From Pseudomonadota bacterium (GTDB lineage Bacteria; Pseudomonadota; Gammaproteobacteria; Steroidobacterales; Steroidobacteraceae): a stretch of DNA of 64,000 nucleotides. Shown here in pieces: positions 54,389 to 63,563 of the stretch (position 1 is the stretch's first letter; the number at the start of each line of letters is the position of its first letter). The translations under genes and the position numbers were made by a program. Location: assembly GCA_021843755.1 (NCBI GenBank), contig JAKBWB010000038.1:39420-103419 (forward strand), read 5' to 3'. Below the pieces are notes generated by a model. The model ran no database searches, was not told the DNA's origin, and saw nothing but the letters and a program-made list of their open reading frames with translations.

Positions 54389-55531
54389 GTGCCCGGCGGG
54401 ATGCGCCTCGTCACGGTCAACAGCGGCTCGACGTCGATCAAACTCGCCGCGTTCGAGGCGACCGCCGGCACGGCGCGCTCCGATGCGCAGCTGCAGCGTC
54501 TTGCGGCCGTGCATCACGAGGGCACTCACCTCGATCCGGCGGTCGAGCTGCGCGCCTTTCTCGCGCGGCTGCCGGGTCCGCCGGCGGCGCTCGTGCATCG
54601 GGTGGTGCATGGTGCGGACCGGTTCACGCATCCGGTGCGGATCGATGCGGCGGTACGCGCGGGCATTGGGGAGCTGGCCGCGCTCGCCCCCCTGCATAAC
54701 CCGCTGGCGCTGCGCTGGATCGATGCGGCGCGCGAATTCTGCGATCGATCCGTCATGCAGGTGGCGGCGTTTGATACCGCGTACTTCGCGTCGTTGCCGC
54801 GCGTGGCCGCGGAGTATGCCTTGCCGCCCTCGCTCGGTTGGGACGTCGGAGTGCGTCGTTACGGGTTCCACGGTCTCGCGCATGAGGCCATGTGGCAGCG
54901 CTGGTGCGAGTTGCACCCCGCGCTCGAGAACGGCGGGCGTCTGATCAGCCTGCAGCTCGGCGGCGGTTGTTCAATCACGGCGCGTGATCGCACGGGGCCG
55001 CGCGATACCTCCATGGGCTTCTCGCCCCTCGAAGGGCTGGTCATGGCCACCCGTTCAGGGGATATCGATGCCGCGGTCGTGCCGTACCTGACCGAGCGGC
55101 TCGGGATTGCGCCGCAGCGGCTCATCGAGTCATTCAACCGCGAGTCGGGCCTGCTCGGGGTGGGCGGGCGGAGCAACCCGTCGGAGCTGCTCGCCGAAGA
55201 CAGTGAGCGCGGCAGGTTGGCGGTGGACCTCTACTGTTATCGCATCCGCAAGTACATCGGCGCGTATCTGACGGTGCTCGGCGGCTGCGACGGCATCGTG
55301 TTCGGCGGTGGCGTCGGCGAGCACGTGCCGGAGATACGCGCACGCGCGCTTGCGGGCCTGCATTGGGCCGGGATCGAGATCGATCCGGCCGCCAACGCCG
55401 CGGCCCGCGGCGGGGGGGACGCGCGCATCAGCCCGGCCGGCGGCCGGGTGGCCGTGTGGACGGTTACAGTGGCCGAGGAGCCGATCATGGTGCGCGAGGC
55501 GTTGGAGGTGCTCGGGAATACCCGACCCTAA
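54389..55531 (+). CDS. ackA: Acetate kinase AckA
   Basis: A 380-residue ASKHA-fold kinase interconverting acetyl-P + ADP and acetate + ATP. Family motifs are [74 protein letters not shown] and [16 protein letters not shown]. The GTG at 54389 follows the xfp stop directly; an ATG at 54401 is also possible. No pta gene is nearby, so phosphoketolase is the evident acetyl-P source. Its TAA overlaps the TAG of the convergent aldehyde dehydrogenase gene. Confidence 0.93.
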   Translation: MPGGMRLVTVNSGSTSIKLAAFEATAGTARSDAQLQRLAAVHHEGTHLDPAVELRAFLARLPGPPAALVHRVVHGADRFTHPVRIDAAVRAGIGELAALAPLHNPLALRWIDAAREFCDRSVMQVAAFDTAYFASLPRVAAEYALPPSLGWDVGVRRYGFHGLAHEAMWQRWCELHPALENGGRLISLQLGGGCSITARDRTGPRDTSMGFSPLEGLVMATRSGDIDAAVVPYLTERLGIAPQRLIESFNRESGLLGVGGRSNPSELLAEDSERGRLAVDLYCYRIRKYIGAYLTVLGGCDGIVFGGGVGEHVPEIRARALAGLHWAGIEIDPAANAAARGGGDARISPAGGRVAVWTVTVAEEPIMVREALEVLGNTRP

Positions 55532-57060
55532 AGCTCGAACCTGATTCCCTGCGCCAGCGGCAGCGCGCCGCTCCAGTTGATGGTGGTGGTCTGCCGGCGC
55601 ATATAGGCCTTCCAGGCATCGGAGCCCGATTCGCGGCCGCCACCGGTGTCTTTCTCCCCGCCGAACGCGCCGCCGATTTCCGCCCCGGAGGTGCCGATGT
55701 TGACGTTGGCGATGCCGCAATCGCTGCCGCCGGCGGACAGAAACGTCTCCGCGGCACGCAGGCGCTCGGTGAACAGCGCCGAGGACAGGCCGTAGTGGCT
55801 CTGGTTCTGCTCGGCGATCGCGGTCTCGAGCGAATCGACCGGGATGAGGTAGAGAATGGGCGCGAACGTCTCGCTCTGCACGATCGGCCAGTCGTTGCGC
55901 GCGCGGATCAGCGTCGGCTCCACGAAGTGCCCGGGGCGTTCGAGCACCTCGCCGCCGGCGAGCACCGCGCCGCCCGCCGCCCGGGCCGCGCTCACCGCGG
56001 ACTTGAAGCGCTCGACCGCCGCTGCATCGATCAGCGGTCCCATGAGCGTGGTCGGATCGAGCGGATCGCCGATCCTGACTTGACGGTAGGCGTTGACGAG
56101 GCGGTGCTCGAGGTCCGCCGCGATGGCCCGATGTGCGAACACGCGCCGGGTCGTGGTGCAGCGCTGGCCGGCGGTGCCTACCGCGCCGAACACGATCGCC
56201 GGCACGGCGAGCTCGAGGCTCGCGGACTCATCGACGATGATGGCGTTGTTGCCGCCGAGTTCGAGAAGACTTTTGCCGAGCCGTGCGGCCACCCGCTCCC
56301 CGACCTTGCGGCCTACGGCGGTCGAGCCGGTGAAGGAGACCAGGCCGACGCGGCGGTCCTCGACGAAGCGCGAGGCGAGCTCGGCGCCGGCGTCGATGAA
56401 CATCTGGAAAACCGGCGGGAAGCCGTGAGCCTGGAGCACCCGGTTGGCGAGCCTCTGCACGGCAATGGCCGTGAGTGGGGTTTTGGGCGAAGGTTTCCAG
56501 ACCGACACGTTGCCGCAGATCGCCGCGAGAAATGCGTTCCAGGACCATACCGCAACCGGGAAGTTGAATGCGGAGATGATCCCGACCACCCCGAGCGGGT
56601 GCCACTGCTCGTACATGCGATGACCCGGACGCTCGGACTGCATGGTCAGGCCGTAGAGCATGCGCGACTGGCCGACGGCGAAATCGGCGATGTCGATCAT
56701 CTCCTGGACCTCGCCCCGACCCTCGGTGAGGATCTTGCCGCTCTCGAGAGAGACCAGCGCACCGAGGTCATCCTTGAGCGCGCGCAGCGCCTCGCCGATC
56801 AGGCGCACGGCTTCGCCGCGTTTCGGGGCGGGAACGCTGCGCCACGCCGCGGCCGTCTCGCCCGCCGATTGCATCAGCGCCTCATAGTCCGCGGCCGCCG
56901 CGGTGCGTACCGCGGCGATGCGCTCGCCGGTGGCCGGATTGTGCACTTCCAGCACCGGTCCCTCGCCGCGCCACGCATTCGGGCCCGAGCAGACCCCGGG
57001 ATTGACCGTTGCGAGTTCGAGCCGCTGCAGCAGGGCCCGGGTATCGATGTTCGCGCCCAT
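55528..57060 (-). CDS. ALDH7-family aldehyde dehydrogenase (alpha-aminoadipic semialdehyde dehydrogenase-like)
   Basis: A 510-residue NAD-dependent aldehyde dehydrogenase of the ALDH7/antiquitin type. The NAD loop is FTGSTAVG (243-250), general base E267 (LLELGGNNA) and nucleophile C301 ([12 protein letters not shown]). [15 protein letters not shown] and [20 protein letters not shown] are typical of this subfamily. The gene is three bases downstream of a saccharopine dehydrogenase gene on the same strand, which supports oxidation of 2-aminoadipate 6-semialdehyde in lysine breakdown. It overlaps the ackA stop tail-to-tail. Confidence 0.9.
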   Translation of the reverse strand: MGANIDTRALLQRLELATVNPGVCSGPNAWRGEGPVLEVHNPATGERIAAVRTAAAADYEALMQSAGETAAAWRSVPAPKRGEAVRLIGEALRALKDDLGALVSLESGKILTEGRGEVQEMIDIADFAVGQSRMLYGLTMQSERPGHRMYEQWHPLGVVGIISAFNFPVAVWSWNAFLAAICGNVSVWKPSPKTPLTAIAVQRLANRVLQAHGFPPVFQMFIDAGAELASRFVEDRRVGLVSFTGSTAVGRKVGERVAARLGKSLLELGGNNAIIVDESASLELAVPAIVFGAVGTAGQRCTTTRRVFAHRAIAADLEHRLVNAYRQVRIGDPLDPTTLMGPLIDAAAVERFKSAVSAARAAGGAVLAGGEVLERPGHFVEPTLIRARNDWPIVQSETFAPILYLIPVDSLETAIAEQNQSHYGLSSALFTERLRAAETFLSAGGSDCGIANVNIGTSGAEIGGAFGGEKDTGGGRESGSDAWKAYMRRQTTTINWSGALPLAQGIRFEL

Positions 57061-57063
57061 CGC

Positions 57064-58230
57064 TCATGCCGCCTTGTTCGTGCGTTGGCGGCCGGTCTTG
57101 CCGGTCACGATCACATCGCCCGAGACGTCCTTGTTGCCGCCGCTGGCGTAGTAGCGTCCGAAGCGGTTGGCCAGGATGTCGGTCAGGCGAAAGTGTTCCT
57201 GGGCAATGAAGCCGCGATAGCGCTCGGGGTGCTCGAGCACCAGATCGACCACCGCCGTGATGCCGGCGGCCGTGGTAACCTGGATGGCCGACCAGAGCCG
57301 CCCGGCAATCAGCTGCGGATAGATTTTGTTGACGTAGTTCTCTTCGCGCAGCTGCCCATCCTGCAGACCGGTGACGGCCACGTAGACGATGACCACGTCC
57401 TGTAACGTCTGCGGCACCGCATTCTCGAGAATGCGCTTGAGGGTGCTGCGATCCTGGTTGAGCTTCAGATCGTTCATCAGCAGGCGCATCTGTTCGCAGT
57501 GGCCCGGATAGCGGATGGTCTTGTAGTTCATCGACTCGGCGCTCACGCCGCGGGTCTCGGCCAGCGAGCCGAGCCCGCCGGAGGTGTTGAATGCCTCATA
57601 CAGCGTGCCGTCGATCTCGATCTCCTCGAGGCCCTCGAGCGGAGCGACGTCCACGGTCTGGCCGTCGACGATGGCTTGGCACGGGTTGCCGTATTCGTTG
57701 ATCAGTCCCTCCGTCGACCACGTGAGGGAGTACTTGAGCACGTTGTTGGGATGCTGGGGCAGGGCGCCGACGCGCAGCTTCACCGCGCGCAGCGACTCGA
57801 AGTGAGTGATCAGCTCCGCCGCCGCGATGCTGATGAATCCGGGCGCCAAGCCGCATTGCGGCACGAACGCCCGGTCGGCGTGCGCGGCGATTGCGCGCAC
57901 CGCTCGGGTGACTTCCACGTCTTCCGTGAGATCGAAGTAGTGCACGCCCGCGCGGCGCGCCGCGTCCGCAACCGCGACGTTGCAGTGGAAGGGCAGGCTC
58001 GAGATCACCGCGTCGACCGGGTGAGCGGCCAGATGGGCGGCGAGGGTCTCGGGACTCTTGGCATTGAGAGCATGGGCCTTCATTCCCGTCAGGCCGTGGG
58101 CCTTGACCACGGCTTCGGCCACGGAGCCGTCGAGATCCGCCAAATCGACGAGATAGGAACCGGAGCCGGCCAGCAGTCCCGAGATGAGCGCGCCGATCTT
58201 GCCGGCGCCGAGAATCAATGCGCGGTGCAT
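57064..58230 (-). CDS. Saccharopine dehydrogenase (glutamate-forming type)
   Basis: A 388-residue dehydrogenase with an N-terminal Rossmann fold (LILGAGKIGALISGLL) and the Sacchrp_dh C-terminal domain (PQCGLAPGFISIAAAEL, RVGALPQHPNNVLKYSLTWS, IRYPGHCEQMRLLMNDL). In the saccharopine route it would release glutamate and 2-aminoadipate semialdehyde, the substrate of the next gene's product. A G-rich ribosome site (AGGGGGG) precedes the ATG. The lysine-ketoglutarate reductase partner is not in the window. It is divergent from the DAHP synthase gene. Confidence 0.88.
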   Translation of the reverse strand: MHRALILGAGKIGALISGLLAGSGSYLVDLADLDGSVAEAVVKAHGLTGMKAHALNAKSPETLAAHLAAHPVDAVISSLPFHCNVAVADAARRAGVHYFDLTEDVEVTRAVRAIAAHADRAFVPQCGLAPGFISIAAAELITHFESLRAVKLRVGALPQHPNNVLKYSLTWSTEGLINEYGNPCQAIVDGQTVDVAPLEGLEEIEIDGTLYEAFNTSGGLGSLAETRGVSAESMNYKTIRYPGHCEQMRLLMNDLKLNQDRSTLKRILENAVPQTLQDVVIVYVAVTGLQDGQLREENYVNKIYPQLIAGRLWSAIQVTTAAGITAVVDLVLEHPERYRGFIAQEHFRLTDILANRFGRYYASGGNKDVSGDVIVTGKTGRQRTNKAA

Positions 58231-58299
58231 GGTGCACCCCCCTGAGGAAAGTTAATGGAAGAATTCTCCACTGGCGGGGCGATTGGCGCCAGTCCGTGC

Positions 58300-58305
58300 T
58301 AGGAT
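58300..58305 (+). promoter_or_regulatory. -10-like TAGGAT upstream of the DAHP synthase gene
   Basis: TAGGAT ends ten bases before the ATG at 58316. The AGGA within it could instead serve as a distant ribosome site (11 bases). No -35 is evident. Confidence 0.3.
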
Positions 58306-58315
58306 CAGTGCTCTT

Positions 58316-59683
58316 ATGCGCGCGACAGAGACCACCGCCTGGCACCCGGCCAGCTGGCATACCAAAGCGGCTCTACAGCAGCCGGCGTACGATGATCCGG
58401 CCGCTCTCGAGCAGGTGGTGGCCGAGCTTTCACGGTTGCCCCCGATCGTCGTCTCGTGGGAAATCGAGGCGCTGCGCGAGCGTCTGGCGGCGGCCCAGCG
58501 TGGCCAGGCGTTTCTGCTGCAGGGCGGGGACTGTGCCGAGACCTTCGCCGAGTGTGAATCGGATCTGATCGCCAAGAAGCTGAAGATCCTGCTGCAGATG
58601 AGCCTCGTGCTGCTGCATGGGCTGAAGAAACCCATCATTCGCGTCGGGCGCATGGCCGGACAATACGCCAAGCCGCGCTCGGCCGACACCGAGACGCGCG
58701 ATGGGGTGACACTGCCGAGCTTCCGGGGCGATCTGGTCAACCGGCCGGCGTTCACGCCCGAGGCGCGCCGCGCCGATCCGCAGTTGCTGCTGCGGGGCTA
58801 CGAGCGCGCGGCGTTGACGCTGAACTTTGTCCGTGCCCTGGTCGATGGGGGCTTCGCGGATCTGCACCACCCGGAGTACTGGGACCTCGGCTTCGTCAAG
58901 CATGCGCCCCTGAAGGATGCCTATGAGCGGATCGTGCACTCGATCGAGGACGCGCTCGATTTCTTCGAGGGGATCAGCGGCCGTGGCGTGCACGAGGCGA
59001 CGCACGTGGATTTCTACGCCAGCCATGAAGGGCTGCACCTGCTGTACGAGCAGGCGCAGACGCGCTTCATTCCGCGCCAGAACCGCTGGTACAACCTTTC
59101 GACCCACATGCCCTGGGTCGGGATGCGCACGGCGAGGCTCGATGCGGCGCACGTCGAGTACTTCCGCGGCATTGCCAACCCGATCGGGGTGAAGATCGGG
59201 CCGGCGATGGACGATGCGTGGCTGCAGGGCCTGATCACCACGCTCAATCCCCAGGATCAGCCGGGCCGGCTTACGCTGATCCACCGATTCGGGGTCAAGG
59301 AAATCGAGAAATCGCTGCCCAAGATGATCGAGGCGGTGCGCCAGACCGGGCAGTCGGTGCTGTGGGTATGCGACCCGATGCACGGCAACACCGAGAGCAG
59401 CACCGGAGGACTGAAGACCCGCCGCTTCGAGAATATCCTCAAGGAAGTCGATCTCGCCTTCCGCATCCATGCGGAGCACGGCTCGCGTCTGGGTGGTGTG
59501 CACATCGAGCTCACCGGCGATGATGTCACCGAGTGCACCGGCGGAGCGCGTGGCTTGACCGACGAGGATCTGCAGCGGGCCTATCGCTCCACGGTCGATC
59601 CGCGACTGAACCACGAGCAGGCGCTGGAGCTGGCCATGCTGATCGCCGAGCGCAGTCAGAGTCGTCGGCGGGCGAGCGCGTAA
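58316..59683 (+). CDS. Class II 3-deoxy-7-phosphoheptulonate synthase
   Basis: A 455-residue class II (plant-type) DAHP synthase, the first enzyme of aromatic amino acid synthesis, joining PEP and erythrose-4-P. The motifs [61 protein letters not shown] and [13 protein letters not shown] include the metal-binding and PEP sites. The ATG at 58316 gives a normal length. Class I AroF/G/H sequences are unrelated in appearance. It is divergent from the saccharopine dehydrogenase gene and followed by icd after 80 bases. Confidence 0.95.
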   Translation: MRATETTAWHPASWHTKAALQQPAYDDPAALEQVVAELSRLPPIVVSWEIEALRERLAAAQRGQAFLLQGGDCAETFAECESDLIAKKLKILLQMSLVLLHGLKKPIIRVGRMAGQYAKPRSADTETRDGVTLPSFRGDLVNRPAFTPEARRADPQLLLRGYERAALTLNFVRALVDGGFADLHHPEYWDLGFVKHAPLKDAYERIVHSIEDALDFFEGISGRGVHEATHVDFYASHEGLHLLYEQAQTRFIPRQNRWYNLSTHMPWVGMRTARLDAAHVEYFRGIANPIGVKIGPAMDDAWLQGLITTLNPQDQPGRLTLIHRFGVKEIEKSLPKMIEAVRQTGQSVLWVCDPMHGNTESSTGGLKTRRFENILKEVDLAFRIHAEHGSRLGGVHIELTGDDVTECTGGARGLTDEDLQRAYRSTVDPRLNHEQALELAMLIAERSQSRRRASA

Positions 59684-59735
59684 CAGGCGAATGCCGCACG
59701 GCCGCTGCCCGCGGTAAAGGCGGTTTTGGGATCGG

Positions 59736-59757
59736 CCGGCATGAATGCCGGTACAAT
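59736..59757 (+). promoter_or_regulatory. icd promoter with spacer palindrome
   Basis: CCGGCAT-GA-ATGCCGG (59736-59751) is a perfect inverted repeat immediately before TACAAT (59752-59757), which lies six bases before the icd ATG. The palindrome fills the spacer between -35 and -10, a position for a repressor or a MerR-like activator. No good -35 is seen. Confidence 0.5.
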
Positions 59758-59763
59758 GCTCGG

Positions 59764-61092
59764 ATGCACTACGAGCACATCATCACGCCGGCGGCCGGCA
59801 AGAAGATCCTGGTCAACCCGGATCAGACGCTCAGCGTTCCCGACGAGCCCATCATTCCGTACATCGAGGGCGACGGCATCGGCGTGGACGTCACGCCGGC
59901 GATGTTGCGGGTCGTGGACGCCGCGGTGCACAAGGCATATGGCGGGCGCCGGCGGATCCACTGGATGGAAGTGTTCTGCGGCGAAAAGGCGAACGCGCGC
60001 TACGCGCAATGGCTCCCCGAGGAGACGCTGCACGCGCTGCGCGATTATGTGGTCTCGATCAAGGGACCGCTCGGCACCCCCGTCGGCGGGGGCATCCGCT
60101 CGCTGAACGTGGCGATGCGCCAGAGCCTCGACCTGTATGCCTGCGTGCGCCCGATCCGTTACTTCCCGGGTGTCGCGAGCCCAATGGCGGATGCGAGCCT
60201 GACCGACATGGTGATCTTCCGGGAGAACACCGAGGACATTTACGCCGGTATCGAGTGGCCGGCCGGCTCGGCCGAGGTGCACAAGCTCATCGCCTTCCTG
60301 CAGACGGAGCTCGGCGTCACCGGCATCCGCTTCCCGGCGAGCTCGGCGATCGGCATCAAGCCGGTCTCGAAGGAGGGCAGCCAGCGCCTGATCCGCAAAG
60401 CCATCCGCTACGCGATCGAGAACGATCGGGTCTCGGTGACGCTGGTGCACAAGGGAAATATCATGAAGTTCACGGAGGGGGCGTTCCGCAATTGGGGTTA
60501 TCGGCTCGCCGAGGAGGAGTTCGGCGCCACGGAGATCGACGGTGGGCCATGGCTGCGGTTCACCAATCCTCTGACCGGCAAGGATATCGTCATCAAGGAC
60601 GTGATTGCCGACAACTTTCTGCAGCAGGTGCTATTGCGGCCCGAGGAATATGACGTCATCGCCACGCTCAACCTCAACGGCGATTACGTCTCCGACGCGC
60701 TTGCCGCGCAAGTCGGGGGGATCGGCATCGCGCCGGGGGGCAATATCGGCGACGGGTTGGCAGTGTTCGAGGCCACGCACGGCACGGCGCCGGGCTTCGC
60801 GGGCAAGGATCGTGTCAACCCCGGCTCGTTGATTCTGTCGGCGGAGATGATGTTGCGCTACCTCGGGTGGAAGGAGGCCGCGGATCTGATCATCAAGGGA
60901 GTGACCAACACCATCGCGCACAAGGAGCTGACCTACGATCTGGCGCGGCTGCGCGAGGCGATCAAGGCGCCGAAGCGCGAGCTCGCCGCGCGCAGGAGCG
61001 TGGCGGAGGATTTGCAGCGGCTGATCCCTGGGGCAACGCTCATGAGCTGCTCGGGCTTCGCCACCGCCATCATCCGCCACATGGATGACTGA
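59764..61092 (+). CDS. icd: Isocitrate dehydrogenase, E. coli-type
   Basis: A 442-residue TCA-cycle enzyme oxidatively decarboxylating isocitrate. The substrate and regulatory loop [13 protein letters not shown] contains S113, the serine phosphorylated by AceK in E. coli at the same number. [15 protein letters not shown] and [19 protein letters not shown] match the family. Of the E. coli NADP-specificity residues, Y391 and R395 are kept, but K344-Y345 are G344-F345, so cofactor preference is uncertain. The ATG at 59764 has no ribosome site; a -10 lies six bases before it. It overlaps the next gene by eight bases. Confidence 0.94.
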   Translation: MHYEHIITPAAGKKILVNPDQTLSVPDEPIIPYIEGDGIGVDVTPAMLRVVDAAVHKAYGGRRRIHWMEVFCGEKANARYAQWLPEETLHALRDYVVSIKGPLGTPVGGGIRSLNVAMRQSLDLYACVRPIRYFPGVASPMADASLTDMVIFRENTEDIYAGIEWPAGSAEVHKLIAFLQTELGVTGIRFPASSAIGIKPVSKEGSQRLIRKAIRYAIENDRVSVTLVHKGNIMKFTEGAFRNWGYRLAEEEFGATEIDGGPWLRFTNPLTGKDIVIKDVIADNFLQQVLLRPEEYDVIATLNLNGDYVSDALAAQVGGIGIAPGGNIGDGLAVFEATHGTAPGFAGKDRVNPGSLILSAEMMLRYLGWKEAADLIIKGVTNTIAHKELTYDLARLREAIKAPKRELAARRSVAEDLQRLIPGATLMSCSGFATAIIRHMDD

Positions 61093-61726
61093 CCGGGCGC
61101 TCTACGATCCGGACTGCGTCCGCTGTCAGCGTCTTGCCCGGTTCCTGCGCGAGACGCGCGCGCGTCATCCGGACTACTGGGCGCGTCCCGTGCCGTCCCT
61201 CGGGGCCGCCCAGCCTCGCATCGTGATCATCGGACTTGCGCCGGGGATGCACGGGGCGAACCGTACCGGGCGGCCGTTCGTCGGTGATTATGCGGGCGTT
61301 CTGCTGTATCGCACGCTGCATGCGGCCGGGCTCGCGAGCCGGCCGGTCGCGGTTGCGCGCGGGGATGGTCCGCAGCTGCGCCGCACGCGCATCATCAATT
61401 CGGTCAAATGCGTTCCGCCGCAGAACAAGCCCACGTCCGAGGAGATCCGCAACTGCAATACCTACCTGCGCGCGGAGCTCGGGCGGCTTACGCGGGTCCG
61501 GGTGGTGATCGCGCTCGGGCGCATCGCGCACGAGGCGTTCCTGCGGGCGAGCGGCCTGAAGCGATCGGCCTTCCCGTTCGGACACGGGCGCGAGCATGCG
61601 CTCGAGGACGGCCGCACGCTCATCGATTCCTACCATTGCAGCCGCTACAACACCTCGACCGGGCGGCTGACCGAGCCGATGTTCCGCCAGGTGGTGAGGC
61701 GTGCCTGTGTGCTCGCTGACGCTTAA
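61085..61726 (+). CDS. Family 5 uracil-DNA glycosylase (UDGb)
   Basis: A 213-residue DNA repair glycosylase removing uracil and other deaminated bases. The motif [19 protein letters not shown] lacks the polar catalytic residue of other UDG families, which is typical of UDGb. The second motif is [15 protein letters not shown]. Cysteines C11, C14, C109 and C124 should bind a [4Fe-4S] cluster. It overlaps icd by eight bases and is followed closely by uvrC, placing two repair genes side by side. In motif 2 the usual HPS is HCS, a small departure. Confidence 0.9.
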   Translation: MTDRALYDPDCVRCQRLARFLRETRARHPDYWARPVPSLGAAQPRIVIIGLAPGMHGANRTGRPFVGDYAGVLLYRTLHAAGLASRPVAVARGDGPQLRRTRIINSVKCVPPQNKPTSEEIRNCNTYLRAELGRLTRVRVVIALGRIAHEAFLRASGLKRSAFPFGHGREHALEDGRTLIDSYHCSRYNTSTGRLTEPMFRQVVRRACVLADA

Positions 61727-61729
61727 AAT
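61724..61729 (+). promoter_or_regulatory. -10-like TAAAAT before uvrC
   Basis: TAAAAT contains the stop codon of the UDG gene and ends six bases before the uvrC GTG. There is no ribosome binding site between them, so a leaderless uvrC message is possible. No -35 is seen. Confidence 0.4.
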
Positions 61730-61735
61730 GCCGGT

Positions 61736-63556
61736 GTGAGCGCCGCATTCGACCCCAAGGAATTCGTGGCCGCGCTGCCGCGTCGGCCCGGCGTCTATCG
61801 CATGTTCGACCGCGGCCACGAGTTGCTGTACGTCGGCAAGGCGCGCAGCCTGCGCGACCGTGTGGGCAGCTATTTCACGGCGAGCAACGTCAGCCCGAAA
61901 GTTCAGACGCTCGTGCAGCAGATCGCGGACATCAAGGTGACGGTCACGCACTCGGAGACCGAGGCGCTGCTGCTGGAGTACAACCTGATCAAGGCGCACC
62001 GACCGCGCTTTAACGTGGTCCTGCGCGATGACAAGAGCTACCCCTACATCCTGCTCGGCACCGGCCATCCCTTCCCGCGGCTGTCGTTGTATCGCGGCGC
62101 CCGGACCCCCGGAGCGCGCTACTTCGGTCCCTTTCCGAGCAGCGCCGCGGTGCGCGAGACGCTCAATCAGCTGCAGAAGCTGTTTCGGATCCGCAATTGC
62201 CGCGACAACTTCTTTGCCCACCGCAGCCGGCCGTGCCTGCAGCATCAGATCGGCCGCTGCTCGGCGCCGTGCGTCGGCTTGATCGGTCGGGAAACGTATG
62301 CGCAGGACGTCGAGGCGGCGGTGAAGGTGCTCGAGGGGCGCAGCGAAGAGCTCAATCAAATGCTCACCGGGCGGATGCGGCAGGCGGCCGAACGACAAGA
62401 ATACGAGCGTGCCGCGCAGCTGCGCGATCAGCTCGCGGCCCTGCGCGAGATTCAGGCGCAGCAGGTGGTCACCGCCGAGCAGGAGCGCGACGCCGATGTG
62501 TTCGCGATCGTCGGTGAGCCAGGCGAGTACGCCGTCAGCGCGATGCTGGTGCGCGGCGGGCGCAATCTCGGCACCACCAGCAGCTTTCCGCGCGCCGCGC
62601 TCGCGGAGCCGCAGGAGGCGCTGTCGTCGTTCCTGATGCAGTACTATGCCCAGCACGAGCCGCCGGCCGAGGTGTTGGTGGAGCGGCGCATGGAAGACGC
62701 CGAGGCGCTCGGTGAGGCGCTCGGCGCGCGCGCCGGTCACCTGGTGGCGGTGCGCTGCCCGATGCGGGGCCTCGCCGCGCGGTGGGTGCAGCTCGCGCGC
62801 GAGAACGCCGAGCAGGCGCTGCGCATGCGCCTGGCGCGGCGCCAAGGCATGGACGAGATGCTCGCGGCGCTCGCCGCGCAGCTTGCATTGCCGGCCCCGC
62901 CTGCGCGCATGGAGTGCTTCGACATCAGTCACACGGGCGGTGAGGGGACGGTCGCATCGTGCGTGGTGTTCGGCCCTGAGGGGCCGCTCAAGAAGGAGTA
63001 CCGCCGATTCAACATCACCGGCATCACACCCGGTGACGACTATGCGGCGCTGCGCCAGGCGCTCAAGCGCCGCTATACGCGGGTGCGCAACGAACAGGTG
63101 CCGCGCCCTGATCTGCTGCTGATCGACGGTGGACTTGGCCAGATCGAGGGCGTGCACGCGGAGCTCGAGGCCCTCGGTGTGGCCGGCATCACGCTGGTCG
63201 GCGTCGCCAAAGGGCCGGATCGGCGTGCGGGGCAGGAGCGTCTATACTTGTACGGGGAAGGTATCGCGCGCATCCCGGAGGCTCATTCGCCAGCATCTCG
63301 GCTCATTCAGCGCATCCGGGACGAGGCCCATCGATTCGCCATAACGGGCCATCGCCGCAAGCGCGCACGCCGCTATACGGAATCGGTTCTGGAGAGCATT
63401 CCGGGCCTGGGACCGGCTAAGCGGCGGGCCTTGCTGACGTACTTCGGGGGGCTGCAGGGCGTGCTGCGCGCCGGCGTGGCGGATTTGCAGCAGGTCGAAG
63501 GATTGGGAGCAACTCTGGCGCGTACCCTTTATGATCACCTGCACCCAGGATCTTGA
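61736..63556 (+). CDS. uvrC: Excinuclease ABC subunit UvrC
   Basis: A 606-residue nuclease that makes both incisions in nucleotide excision repair. Domain order: GIY-YIG nuclease (about 10-95; RPGVYRMFDRG, LLYVGKARSLRDRVGSYF), a cysteine-containing region (CLQHQIGRCSAPCVGLI), UVR helix for UvrB binding (about 200-235; RQEYERAAQLRDQLAALREI written as ERAAQLRDQLAAL), RNase H-like endonuclease (ECFDISHTGGEGTVASCVVF), and C-terminal helix-hairpin-helix motifs (LESIPGLGPAKRRALLTYFG). The GTG at 61736 is used. pgsA follows after seven bases, as in many gammaproteobacteria. Confidence 0.97.
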   Translation: MSAAFDPKEFVAALPRRPGVYRMFDRGHELLYVGKARSLRDRVGSYFTASNVSPKVQTLVQQIADIKVTVTHSETEALLLEYNLIKAHRPRFNVVLRDDKSYPYILLGTGHPFPRLSLYRGARTPGARYFGPFPSSAAVRETLNQLQKLFRIRNCRDNFFAHRSRPCLQHQIGRCSAPCVGLIGRETYAQDVEAAVKVLEGRSEELNQMLTGRMRQAAERQEYERAAQLRDQLAALREIQAQQVVTAEQERDADVFAIVGEPGEYAVSAMLVRGGRNLGTTSSFPRAALAEPQEALSSFLMQYYAQHEPPAEVLVERRMEDAEALGEALGARAGHLVAVRCPMRGLAARWVQLARENAEQALRMRLARRQGMDEMLAALAAQLALPAPPARMECFDISHTGGEGTVASCVVFGPEGPLKKEYRRFNITGITPGDDYAALRQALKRRYTRVRNEQVPRPDLLLIDGGLGQIEGVHAELEALGVAGITLVGVAKGPDRRAGQERLYLYGEGIARIPEAHSPASRLIQRIRDEAHRFAITGHRRKRARRYTESVLESIPGLGPAKRRALLTYFGGLQGVLRAGVADLQQVEGLGATLARTLYDHLHPGS

Positions 63557-63563
63557 AACTCGC

